Assembly: GCA_004519485.1 (NCBI GenBank)
Contig: CP038130.1
Location: forward strand, 434,001-498,000
Source: Nannochloropsis oceanica
Taxonomy: Eukaryota; Sar; Eustigmatophyceae; Eustigmatales; Monodopsidaceae
DNA: 64,000 nucleotides
Reading direction: 5' to 3'
Below the pieces are notes generated by a model that saw nothing but the letters and a program-made list of their open reading frames with translations, made no database searches and was not told the origin of the DNA. Shown here one piece after another: positions 20,810-32,500 of this stretch (positions within the stretch are counted from its first letter, which is position 1; the number at the start of each line of letters is the position of its first letter). The translations under genes were made by a program, and so were the position numbers.

Positions 20810-22306
20810 CTATTTGCTCTGATCATCTATCAACGCGTACTCATTTTTGTGCGACTGCAACATCCGGAGAAAGAGCTGGTGGGTATCGTTCGCGAAGATG
20901 TGGACCGGATGAGAGGCAACATTGAACGTCTTGGCGTTGTGCACCATCAGCTCTACGTCATCGGAAAATTCCCGCAGAGTCTTGTACTCGGAGTTGCGAA
21001 TCTTGCGCTGTTAAGTATGGAGGGAGGGAGGAGGCGCGGGAAGGGGGAGGAAGTAAGAGCAAGGCGCCATACGCTGTCAAGCTACGTTCTTTGCCTCCCT
21101 CCCTCCCCCTCCTTCCCTCTATTCATTCCTACATTGATTATCTGCAGATTCATCGGCGTCTGGATCACGTCAAAATACTGGGGGATCCCCAAGGCCGCGC
21201 AGTTTTCCCTCGTGATGTCAACGTCGAGTGGGTTCTGTTTCCGCCACGTGCCTTTGCCGCGTTTGGCCCGCAATTTCTTCGTGATCTCTTCAGCGATCTG
21301 CAGGCGGTGATTGACGAGTGGGTAAGTACGCGTATAGGGTGGCGATGCTTTCAGGTCGAGAGATAACTCAGGTCCTAGAATCTGTCGTTGGGTTCGCTCT
21401 CATAGTAAGGATAACCCCCCCAATACAATCCGAAGCCCCACTTCAACTCATGCCACCATGGTAACGTACCGTCAACACCTCCGGCTGGGTCAAATCGGAG
21501 ACTCGCCTCTGACCCGTTATCTTAGACACATCCACCTCGGGGGCGGGAGGCAAGACCAATGGAGACGGTGCTCGCACAGGAGGAAGCGCAGGGGCAGCAG
21601 CGGCAGGAGCAGGAGCTAGCACTGGGGTGGGCGCCAATATGGGTGGAGCAAGAGTGGGGAGGGAGGACGAAGAAGAGGACTGAGTAAGGACACTTGCTTT
21701 GAGCTTAAGCTTTTTCAAGGTAGGCGCTGCGAATGGGGTCGCTGCGACGGTGGCTGCCGATATTGTTGCTGCTTGTGCTGCTGCCGCTGCTGCTGCTGCT
21801 GCTTCTGCCTCTGCTGCTTCTGCTGCTCTTTTCTTGGTAGCAGCTGCTCTTTCCTTGCCGGTCTTGGCTTCCTCGGCGGCGACAGTCTCAGAATCTAGAA
21901 GCTCGCTGGAGAAGAATTTGCGATAGGTGGGCTTAGGAACTCGGACGGTGGCGCGGGGGGGGGAACCAGGGGGAGCACCTTCCGTGTCGCCTAGGTGGAA
22001 AGCTCTCCGGACTTGCTCCTCGGAAAAGCCCTCATATGGCCGGCCGAATGCTTGGGTGGTGGTCATGCTCCTGCTAACTTGGAGAAGAGAGAGGATGGGT
22101 TTGGCTTCGACATTGTTGTTGATAGGGTTGTAGGGCGGGGCGCGGTCTGAGGCGGCGTGTTGCTGTAGGTTTGAGGGAAGAGCATAGAGATAGTCGGTCG
22201 GCACGGGGGCTGCATACTTGCTGATCATGGCACGGAGCTTGCCCAGCTGGTCCTCCACGATGTGGCTGCGTGACGATGACGGTGGCGATGGCGTGCTGGA
22301 CGACAT
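20810..22306 (-). CDS. Bromodomain protein
   Basis: Exons 21470-22306, 21133-21297 and 20810-21007 (ACG|gtacgt to cctgcag|AT; CAAT|gtagga to ttaacag|CG) give 399 residues. The C-terminal 120 residues are a bromodomain: LGIPQYFDVIQTPMNL (ZA loop with the PxD/YxxxIxxPM element), EYKTLREFSDDVELMVHNAK followed by TFN (the acetyl-lysine-anchoring Asn), and HIFANDTHQLFLRML (helix C). The N-terminal 280 residues are Ala/Pro-rich with a KKRAAEAAEAEAAAA coiled stretch and no second domain. Bromodomains read acetylated histones; with one copy and no extra-terminal domain this resembles plant GTE-like or SWI/SNF-associated readers. The complex it serves is not deducible. Confidence 0.88.
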
Positions 22307-23032
22307 AGCTGTGTTGGGAGGGAAGGGCGGGGAAGGGCGGGTGAGGAACTATCATTATGATGCTGTCGCCCCTTGGGCATGATGCGAGGGAAGGAAGGGG
22401 TCTACTAGAAAGTACAGTACTGCGACCGTTGCCTTGCTCAGCCGGCAAACCTCTGTATCATGCAGCGTATGCGCGCTGTATTTTCCCAAAATGTATGTTT
22501 ATAAAGCCAAGTCAGTTGAGGGCCACCCCAGTTACCGTCGCATCCGTTGCAAATTACTTTCGCTTACGTTCCGAAGTGAAATCACAGCAAACGCTTCCAA
22601 CGCATCTTCGTTTTTAGTTCATATTACTGGCACTATCTTTCTTTTGTCTATTATCCTGGATATATTCTTCTTGGGTGCGCTGTTCGCTATTAACTGCTGC
22701 TGCTGCTGCTGCCTGGATTACTCTTCCTTTTATGGTACCGTACTTACTGACTCTTTTCGTTCTCACTTGCCAAGCTTTCACTATTTACAGACATCACCAC
22801 AACTTCCACTTTTAACTAGCTGGAAAAAAGATAGTTTTGATATCTCTTTCCATCGCTCCTTCTATATCCGCTTCCCTGCCTCACAGACCCTATCTTTGAA
22901 CTCCACAGAAATCATAGGTCTCGATATCTCCTAGCCCTCTCTCATCCACCATCACAATCATTTCTTAAATTTGTTGGTCAATCCCTGCGAATTCTTTCTC
23001 GTCCCCCGCCTTTTTCTCGACCTTACTTTGCA
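22307..23032. other. Intergenic, no supported gene
   Basis: AT-rich 726 bases between the start of the bromodomain gene and the stop of the PPR gene, both minus strand. A plus-strand open frame here has a skewed, non-protein-like composition and was not accepted. Confidence 0.5.
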
Positions 23033-25825
23033 CTAGGCAAAAAAGTTATACCCACTCTCAAACTTATTCCACCCGTACTTATCAAAGAACCGATCCGACG
23101 CCTTCTCCTCTCTTCTACCTGCTCCTCTCCCACCCTTCCTCGCCGGACCCTCTTTCCATGCCTCCGAGTATAACCCTTCATAGCTCGACGCCCGCTTCTC
23201 GAGCCTGCCCAGGGTCTCTTTCTTCCATCCAAGCTCCCTTAAGTCGTTAAACACCTCCTCCAGGTCCTCCATCCCCAACCCACCCACCCTCGATCGTGCA
23301 GAGGCAAACGAGTTCACCAACGCGTATGCCAGTTGTAAATCAGGAGCAATACCAAATTCCCTCCGCATCTCCCGATATAACTGCATGATTTTTGCGCCCG
23401 CATACATGTTATCCGACGCTGCCACACCCTTCACCAAAATGGTGTACGTCACAACATCTGGGATGCCCCGCCTTCTTTCTCTCATCGAGGACGAGAAAGG
23501 TAGGGAGGCAGAGGGGGAGGACGAGACGAGTGCGCCATGGGTCAAGTTCCCCTTCTTGAAGTCGTGGAACACCTCCAAGGACCGTTTGATCGCCCCTGAT
23601 TTAATGAAGGCGAGCAAGAGAGAGTTGACAGCTGTGGTATCAAGCAACAGACCAAGATCGTGCTTCTTGTTCATTAACTCCAGCAATCGATCGGGTCCCG
23701 GTAAGATCTCAGACGGTGAGGGCTCGGCGCTCGTGTAGGCAGCATCTAAAGCAGCAGCTTCAGCAGCAGCCACTTCAAGGGGAGGGTCATCTTCCCCTCC
23801 TCGCCCTCCCCCACGATGGAGAAGTACACTAGGAAGACGGCTGAGAAGATCGACGGGAGAGCGAGGGGGCGGGAGGGAGCGAGAGGAAGGGAGGGGAGGG
23901 ATGTAGGCACGGAGGAGGGTGGAGAAGGTGTATTGGTCTGGAACAGGGCCGTCTTCCAACATTTCGAGAAACAGCATTTCGGCTTGGCGGATCCGAGGGG
24001 GGTCACATTTGAACAGCAAGGCATCTAATAAAGTGTTGCATGTGACCACGTCGGGTGCTACAGCGACAGCAGCAGCACCACCACCAGCTCGAGAAGAAGG
24101 ATTCGACATCTCTTCTTTCAAGGCCAGCATTGCCTGCACCTTTCCCGCCTTTGCCAAGGCAGCCATCAAAGCATTATAAGTCCACACTGTCGGTCGTACC
24201 CCTGGATCTTTTCTTCCTTGCTCTTTCATCATCCCGAACGTCTCAAACACCAACCCCATTTCTCCCACCGCCGCCGCTCCCTGGAGCAAGGCCGTGTAAG
24301 TCCTCACATTCGGTTTCAATCCTCCGTTGACCATCTTCTCCAACACCTCCTGAGCCTCTTTTATTTTCCCTCTCGCGGCAAATCCCCCGATTAGGGCACT
24401 ATAGCCTTCTACAGATGCAGGGACGGAACTACTCTCCAAGATCAACAAGGCTCGTTTCAGATTTCCTGTCTTCACACATCCCGCGACGAGAGTATTTATG
24501 GTCACCGCGTCCGGCTGAATCCCCTCCTGCTTTAGATCTCTATAAAGGCTTAAGGCACCTCCAAGGTCATTCGGACACAGTGCCCGCAAAACGATGTTAT
24601 AGCTGTACAGGTCCGGACGAGGGAGGGCGGGAAGGAGGACAGGCACCGCTTCAGCAGCAGCCGCATAAGCAACTGAGGGTCCCGCACCCAATTTCTCGCC
24701 TACATTTGTTTTTAGGCTCGTAGCTACCGCTGCTTCAGAAGCTGGTGCTGACCGTCGTCCACGTGCCATCTCCAGCAGTATTTTTTGGGCCCGGTCCACC
24801 GCCCCACACCGTGCCAGAGCATCCAACAGGGAGTTCATCGCCACCAGGTCTACTTTCACCTCACTCCTCTTCTCCAACATCTCGTCCCCCATTTCCTCTA
24901 CTCGGTCTTTCCACCCCATCCGGCCGTATCCCTTCAACGCGGCACTGTACAAAAAACTGGACTTGGCAATCCCCAACCCTTCCATCTCACCCAGCAAAGG
25001 CGCCACTGCTGATAAGGCTCTCGTATTTTTGACGACTGTCAAGCCGCCATCACCCTCAATGCAACACGCCTTTACGACCAAGAAGAAGAGAAATTCGTCC
25101 AGAAGCATACGAGCGGGCCCAGCTCCTCCACCCCTCTCTTGGGATTGCCCGATTAAAAACTGAAGCAAGCCTAATGCCCCCTCTGCATCTCCTGCCCTTG
25201 ACGACGCCTGCAGAACCCCTTGTACCTCCGCCAATGGCAAGGAATGTGATGACGAGATCAATGCGTCCGTAAAGTAGCATTGCACCACTTCTCGAGCCAA
25301 ACCCAAATTGCGAGTTGCGTAGGCTTGTGGTGGGCGGGCATGTCGGCAGTGACCCAGAAGGGCGCGATACAGCGCGTCTGGCACGGGGCTATTTCCTTCC
25401 TCGGACGACCGCCAGCTTCTCAAATCTTGAAATGCCTTGTCTAGGTTCGTTCCGCTCTGAATCCGCTCTTGCAAGTCAGCGAGCTCAGAGGGAGTGAAAA
25501 GCGGGGCTGGGGCGGTGGTGCCGGGGCGAGGCCAAGGTGGTGGGGGTGTCCTGCGGGGCATCATCAAAGGAGAACCATCCTCTCCACTCGTATCTGCCGT
25601 CAATGAAGAGACTGCCTGGTTGGGCGGTCTTCTTCTTGTCCGTATGGTGGTGGTAGTGGCGGGGCTGGGGCTGCTGAGGCTGCTCCTGGGAGGAGGGAGG
25701 AGGAAGGCGTTTTGTATAGAGAGGGATGCCAAGAAGCAGCTTGTGGCGAGGAAGAGGGCACTTAAAGTGCTGGCAATGTCTATTGAAGGATGGGGCCGTC
25801 GTGACCGTCTTCTTCTGATGATCAT
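23033..25825 (-). CDS. Pentatricopeptide repeat (PPR) protein, organellar
   Basis: 930 residues in one exon from ATG 25825. The N-terminus has a basic stretch, a signal-type helix (TLSALFLATSCFLASLSIQN) and AFLLPP, consistent with plastid import by way of the ER. PPR motifs occupy about residues 120-880, at least nine, for example SYNIVLRALCPNDLGGALSL, VTINTLVAGCVKTGNLKRAL, TYTALLQGAAAVGEMGLVFE, WTYNALMAALAKAGKVQAML and VVTYTILVKGVAASDN. PPR tracts bind single-stranded organellar RNA in processing, stability or translation. I see no E/DYW, SMR or nuclease domain at the C-terminus. The frame stays open for 124 codons upstream without targeting character, so the later ATG is preferred. Confidence 0.88.
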   Translation of the reverse strand: MIIRRRRSRRPHPSIDIASTLSALFLATSCFLASLSIQNAFLLPPPRSSLSSPSPATTTTIRTRRRPPNQAVSSLTADTSGEDGSPLMMPRRTPPPPWPRPGTTAPAPLFTPSELADLQERIQSGTNLDKAFQDLRSWRSSEEGNSPVPDALYRALLGHCRHARPPQAYATRNLGLAREVVQCYFTDALISSSHSLPLAEVQGVLQASSRAGDAEGALGLLQFLIGQSQERGGGAGPARMLLDEFLFFLVVKACCIEGDGGLTVVKNTRALSAVAPLLGEMEGLGIAKSSFLYSAALKGYGRMGWKDRVEEMGDEMLEKRSEVKVDLVAMNSLLDALARCGAVDRAQKILLEMARGRRSAPASEAAVATSLKTNVGEKLGAGPSVAYAAAAEAVPVLLPALPRPDLYSYNIVLRALCPNDLGGALSLYRDLKQEGIQPDAVTINTLVAGCVKTGNLKRALLILESSSVPASVEGYSALIGGFAARGKIKEAQEVLEKMVNGGLKPNVRTYTALLQGAAAVGEMGLVFETFGMMKEQGRKDPGVRPTVWTYNALMAALAKAGKVQAMLALKEEMSNPSSRAGGGAAAVAVAPDVVTCNTLLDALLFKCDPPRIRQAEMLFLEMLEDGPVPDQYTFSTLLRAYIPPLPSSRSLPPPRSPVDLLSRLPSVLLHRGGGRGGEDDPPLEVAAAEAAALDAAYTSAEPSPSEILPGPDRLLELMNKKHDLGLLLDTTAVNSLLLAFIKSGAIKRSLEVFHDFKKGNLTHGALVSSSPSASLPFSSSMRERRRGIPDVVTYTILVKGVAASDNMYAGAKIMQLYREMRREFGIAPDLQLAYALVNSFASARSRVGGLGMEDLEEVFNDLRELGWKKETLGRLEKRASSYEGLYSEAWKEGPARKGGRGAGRREEKASDRFFDKYGWNKFESGYNFFA

Positions 25826-26587
25826 CTTTGCAGTGGTGGTGTTGATAGGGCCGGGAAATGCAGGCAGGGCATACGTTCGTGTGTGATGACGGTGGCGCGG
25901 ATGGTGACGTGTTGGCTCGGAGAGCTGTTTTAACCAAGAAAATACAGGCGTGCACAGGAAATGTGTCGTGAAGATGCCTATGCATGGGGTAGGATGGGAC
26001 TGGTGAGTCAAGAGCTGCTTGAAATGCATTGGTCTTTCCGCTCTGGCAACGCAATCTGACCTGGTCCGAGCAGTGAAGGTTGCCTCCAGCTCGATAATCG
26101 ACACGACAACTTGAGATAGTGTTTGTCGTACTCGTATGGCCTGGCCAGACAGGGAAATGCAAATCCCACCCACCACCTCTGGTACTAATAACCACATCGA
26201 CTTTTATGTCTCATAAAGAATAATTGTTATTGGTGGATTGTGGGCAAACACGCTTCAGTGATTGTATGGCGTCCCCCAAAGACAGCCATGCCGCCAGCAC
26301 GATACAGCAGCAGCAGCCCAGCATGTTCTTCTTTGCTTTCACTTCCTGCATCGTATCCTCACAATGACCCAATCATACACGCTTCACAATCCTCTATCCT
26401 TGTTCCACAGACTGGATTGCTATCCCGCGGCCAGAAGACAGTCCAGTCACATTATTCAAAGCTGTGATATTCTTGTACTGCTGCTCGCTCTGCTCCTTCC
26501 CGAGACGGAATAGGAAATCTTCAAGTCACCTTGGCCCACACCCCCAACTTACGATAGGCGGTGCACCCAGACACACCCGCAATAAAT
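25826..26587. promoter_or_regulatory. Divergent intergenic region (PPR / PPC-repeat protein)
   Basis: 762 bases between divergent starts. It should hold both promoters; no defined element could be assigned. Confidence 0.4.
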
Positions 26588-29500
26588 ATGCCCGCAAAGG
26601 GATGGCTCTTTTCGCCGCCATTAGCGCTGAAGCTAGTGCAACCGTCCGTAAAGGGGGGGATAAAGTCCAGTCGTGGAAAATTCGGAGCTGCTGCTGGCAG
26701 GAGGAAGCTGCACCTACTTGTCGTTGCACTGCTGCTGGGCCTCTGTGCGCACGTGATCCACGCAGATGATCCAGTTGTGACAGTGCTGGTCCCGGGCGAG
26801 GTTGTAGAAGGTGCCTTGGCGTCCAAGGTACATTGGTCTGGACAGGCCAGGAAGGTTTGGGGGTTGGAAGGGAGGAAGTCGAGCCTGGCTTGCAAGGTAT
26901 TTGACAGCACGCCGCTCAGTCCTCATTGCTTGAGCGGCATCGCTTCAACAAGGCCAGACACATCTTTCTAGTTCCCTCCATAAATTCCTTACACCTTCCT
27001 TTCCTCCTTTCCTCCTTTCTCCCTTCCTGCACAGACGTACCGCTACTTTGAAATCGCCAGCACCGGACACACTTCCCAAGATCTGATTGTGACCGCCACA
27101 CCATTAGGCGGGGACGTTGATCTCTATATGTCTGTGAAGAACGATCTTCCCTTCCCCGACCACGAGCGATTCGAGTGGTCCTCCACCCACCTAGGGACGG
27201 ACTCCCTCGTGATTGCTGAGGAGGATCCCAAGAACTGCCGACACCAGCAGCAGCAGCAGCAGAAGCAGCAGGGAGGTGGGTGTACGTACCGTGTGGGAGT
27301 TTACGGGTATATTGGAGGTGGTTTTACCTTGCTGGCGAGGTGGAATAGCTCCGAGCCTGTCCCTCTCGCGTTGGGAAGGCCGCAGAGTGATAGCGTCACG
27401 ACAGGGACTTCTCGCCAGTACAGTTTTAATTTATCCCCCGGGGCGTTGTCGGGGGGAGGGAGGGACGCCAGCACGGGGGCAACGCCAGTGGTGGACTTGG
27501 AAGTGCTGCTTCAGCCCCTTGACGGAGATCCGGATGTGTATGTGACGTTGGATGGGAAGAGGCCGACGACCGAGCATTACCAGTATCGAAGCACGGATTT
27601 TGGTTCGACGGCTGATAGGATTGTGATGGGTCCGCATGATTCTTTCTTTCAGCGATACTGCCCGGGAGGACGGTGCTTGGTGAGAGTGGCAGTGGTTGGA
27701 TTTCATGATGCCAGTTACTCGCTGATGCTTTCGGCCTTGTCTGCGCCAATTCGACTGCAGCTGGATCGGCCGGTTGCGACTACACTGAGGCCGGCGCTCG
27801 CACAACGGTTTACACTGCCTTGGCCAGAGGGAGGGGCGACAGGAGTGGTGGGAAGTCTGAGGATAACGATATCGCCACAGTCAGGGCCAATACCACGCGT
27901 GTATGCGTCATGTAGGACGGCTTGGCCGAATGTGACCGTCAATGATTGGAAGTGGGAGGAGAATTCGGCACATCCGTCGCCGACCTTGGTGATAGATACT
28001 GCCATGGGTGAGGGGAAGGGATGTGGGGTTGGGGAAAACTTGACGCTTGCCGTGGTTGCAGACTCGCTCGCGTTGGTAAGTGTGTTTGTATCGACAGATG
28101 CTGTTGGGACGATGCCTCGGTTGTTGCCCGGGGTGCAAACGCCGGGGGAGGCGAGGAAAAATGATGTATCGTATTTTGGGGTGCGGATGGGGAAGGACGA
28201 ATATGCTGATATAGAGTTGATTCTGACGGTGACGAGTGGGGAGGCCGACATGTACGTAAGTGACAGTTACGTGCGACGGCCCGTGGTGGATGCAGCCAAC
28301 GGGGTGGTGACTAGCTATACCCTGAGTTCGGCGCATGACGGGGACGACCGGTTGACAATTCAGCACTCGATGTTCTCGCAGTGTGGACAAGGACAGGGGG
28401 GAGAAAGCAAGGAGGCGTGTTATTTTGTGGTGGGCGTCGTCGGGAGGAAGTGGGCCAGCAGTGAATTTCGCTTGCTTGCCAAGACGCGTGATGCCACTGT
28501 GACTCTCCATGATGGCATGGCTGTGCGAGATCAAGTGGCAGGGAAAAGCTACGCGTACTACAAAATCCTAGTAGTGAATCCGCAACTCGATCTCACTCTA
28601 ACCATTACGCCATTGAGTGGCGATCCTGATTTGTATGTCGGCGCCCCCCCGTTGACGAGGCCCTCGAGAGAAAACCACACTTGGGCGAGTCGGAGCTTTG
28701 GCGCGGATTCTTTGACGGTGCAAGCGGTGGGACTTAAGAAACACTGCGAGCCTGACCCGACGATTGGATTGGGCTGTGCGATATATATAGGGGTATATGC
28801 TTGGACAGATGCAAGCTATTCAATTCTGGCATCGTTGAACATGGGATGGGTAAGTGGTGGGGGAGGGAGCGAGGAGGGGAAGGAAAGGTTTGTTTTTTTG
28901 CCGCTCTTTTAGTCATGACGTAAAGCTTGCGGGAAATTCATATGTTTTTAACTTATTATATTGTACTTACAACCCTTTTCCATCTTCCCCTACAGCTTAA
29001 CCCCTCTATCCTGGTCCATGGCTTGCCTCAAAGCGGCGAGGTTGCAAAGGGCGCGTACCACTACTACCAACTCCGCATTCCCCCCGTCGCTGCTGATGCT
29101 GTCCAGCCCGTCATACGCTTGACGTTATTACCCGAAGATGAGTCCGACCAAGATTTATACATCACTTTTTCTCGAGACAAAGAACCGGGCAAGGATAGTT
29201 ATGACGTGCGATCGGCCTCTTGGAGTGATAATGACGAGGTTGTGCTTGTTCCGGGTGCGGAGCATTACTGTACCGACTGCACCTTGTATGTGGCTGTGTA
29301 TGGGTATGAGGGAGGGCCTTATTCCTTGGTGGCTACGCTGACAAGCACACAGCAGCAGCTGCAGTTGGGTGTGCCGGTCCGTGGGACGGTGGCGGCGTCA
29401 AGCTCTGTGTTCTATTTTGTGGATTGGCATTCGGAGAACGACGACGGCAGCAGCATCAGCACCAACAGTAGCAGCAGTGATTTGATAATCACCTTAACCC

Positions 29501-32500
29501 CGGAAGCGGGTCGCCCTCGGGTGTATGCGTCCTGTTCTCATGCGTATCCCAACGCCACGGCACATGGCTGGATGCTCGACAGTCGGGAAGACCAGAACTT
29601 GCATGTCAATTCGTCCTCGGCAGCCCCAGGAGCAGCAGGGATAGGAGAGAGGGAGGGTCCTTGTCGGCGTCCGGGCAAGTTGTGGTTGGCGGTGGCAAGT
29701 AATGGAAACGGAGGAGGGGGGGGTGGAGCGGCGTCGTACAGTCTGATGGTGGCTATCGATAATTCATCGAAGAGTGTGCCGTTGTTGGTGCCGGGGACGC
29801 CAACGGCCGGCAGTGTAGCATTTCATCGTTTTCAGTACTATCAAGTGAGGATGGGAGCGGCGGGTTTTGTGGATATGGAGGCGGTGTTGAGCGTGACGAG
29901 GGGGGAAGCGGATGTATATGTCTCGCAAAGCTTTGAGAGTCGGCCGGTGTATGATACAGGGAAGAAAAAAGTGTTGAATTGGACGGCCAGGAGCGAGAAG
30001 AGGGGAAGCGATCACGTATCGTTACCTCGCACCTTGTTCCCTGCATGTCATGAGGATTGCTATTTTGTCATAGGCGTATTAGGGAAGAGTGTGGTGCCGA
30101 AGGCGAGATTCTCTTTAGTGGTTCGACGAGAAGATAGCATCGTAGCCTTGCAAGACGGGGTGGCGTTGAGGGACGAAGTAGCAGATGATGAATATGTGCA
30201 TTTTTCGGTGAAGGTCACTGATCCTGATGCGGACCTGAGCATTCATTTAACACCTCTGAGTGGGGATCCTGATTTGTTTGTGGATGCATTTCCCAACACA
30301 CGACCTACCAAGGGTAACCATACGTGGGCTAGTCAGTCGTTTGGCTCCGACACACTGACCTTACAGGCCGCAGATATGAAGACACACTGCATGCCGAACC
30401 CTGCCGTAGGCTTGATATGCGATTATTTCGTATCGGTTTTTGGGTGGGAGAATGCGTCGTTTTCGATCTTGGCTTCGCTCCATCGGGGATGGACGGAACC
30501 CACTCAGCTTTTCCCTGGCTTGCCTCAGGCGGGGGAGGTGAGTCAGGGTGAGTACGCGTATTACTCTTTCTATGTGCCCCCGGATACACTTAGCTTGAGG
30601 TTCGTTTTGACACCACAGAACCTGGCGGGAGGGGGCAAGGGGGGAGGCGAGGATGTGGATGGTTGGGATAGCTGGTCCGATGCATGGGAGGACCTGCCAG
30701 ACCAAGATTTGTTTTTGACGACTTCCCGAGAGAAAGAACCAGGCGAAGCGAATTTTGACTTGCGGAGTATGACGTGGGCAGGGGTAGAGGAGATCACGTA
30801 TGCTAAGGAGGAGATGGTGAAGGGAGGGGGGGAGGAACAGGCTTTCTGCACGGACTGCACGGTTTACTTGGCGGTGTATGGATATGCGGGTGTGGGTGCG
30901 TATACTTTGAGGGTAGAGACGGGCGTGTCGACGCTCCAGAATGCGGTACCTGCCACGGGGCATCTTTCGGGTGATGGGACTGCATATTATACGATTTATA
31001 GTGATGATCCCAAAGCGCACGTGCTTTTGTCTTTGGTCACTTTATCGGGAGATGCGGATTTGTATGTGCTTGCTGCGAAGTACGAGGACGAGGATGAAGG
31101 CGAGGACGAGGAAGGGGGGGGGGGGAAGCCGCGGTTTTGGCCGAGCAAGGACCATTATCATTGGAAGAGCAATCGGGTGGGGGACGATGTAGTAGAGATT
31201 TTGCCATCGGATGCTCATTTTTGTTCGGCGTGTGAGTATCTAGTGACGGTGGATGCGTTTACTAACACTTCATATGTGCTTACTGCGAGTGTGGAGGCCA
31301 TGAGCGTCGTCCCGCTTGCGGGGGGGAGACCGCAGACAAGTCACGTCGACCAGGATGGTATGAAATATTTCTCGGCCGTCCTTGGGTCATCGACTGAGGA
31401 CATGAGGGTCAGTCTGACAATGTTTTCGGGCAGCGCTGAGCTGTATGTTGCTGATCGGGTGGACATGGCTCACCTACCCTTGCCTGGTGATAGGACCAGC
31501 TGGAAGTACACATCCAAGAATAATTGGCAGGGAAGGAACCAGGTTGTCATCCCGGGGCCGCATGCGAATCGGACGCAATTTGCAATTGGCGTGCGTGGGT
31601 TGGAGGACGCGTCGGCGTTCAGTGTGCTCGCTTCATTTTCCCAAAGCCCTGTGTTCTTGCAGGAGGGCGTGCCGGTACAACAAAGTTTGTCGCCTGGGAG
31701 AATGGCGTGGTTTGTGTACCGAATTGCGAAGGCTGAAGATGTGCGTGTGGCAGTAACGGCGCTGTCGGGGGACCCTGATGTCTTGGCCAGCACCACTCAT
31801 TCTCGGCCTGCGTGCGTGAGATCTCAGGAAGGGACGGATGAGGAGGGTGTAGCGTCTTTTGCTTGCGGTAATTACACGTGGATTGCCCAGACGTATCAGA
31901 ACGATGAGTTGGTGATTCTACATGATTTACCTTGTGCGGAGGTAGGGAACACGAATGTGAATGCCAGCGCCTGCTCTCCGAGGATGCTGGCCCCGGGTCA
32001 ACTTCTTTATATTGGGGTGTTTGCTTATGACGACAAGGAGGATACAACATTTACACTCAGTCTCACCACTGGTGGGGGGCACACTAACCTTCTGCCTGGC
32101 CACCCCCAGCATGGCAACACTCGGTTAGGCGTCATCTGTCAGACTCGACGGGCGGATGGGACATGTGGCACCTCGTCTGTGAGTAAGGCAGAGGTGGCAT
32201 ACTACCGATTTTTGGTGCCGCCGCCCTCGGCTTTGTTTGGGGAGGATGAGGCTGCGCATGTGTCCGTCATCCTGGAGCCGGTCTGTAATGCTACCACATT
32301 TACTTGGAAGGGAATGGAGGCACGCTGTGCGATTGGCTGTGCTTGTGACCCTCTCGAACTCTATATCTGGTCATGTGCCGAGAGTGAGTGTGATCCTGAA
32401 GATGAGTATCCACACCCAGGGCATTATCAGATGAAGCAGACGGCAGCACAGAGCTACAGCACGGTGTTTCTTGCGCACGATAAATATAATCCCAACAATG

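Noticed and set aside
25826-26197. N-terminal extension of the PPR frame by 124 codons
   Set aside because: Composition is not protein-like and the organelle-targeting helix starts just after ATG 25825.
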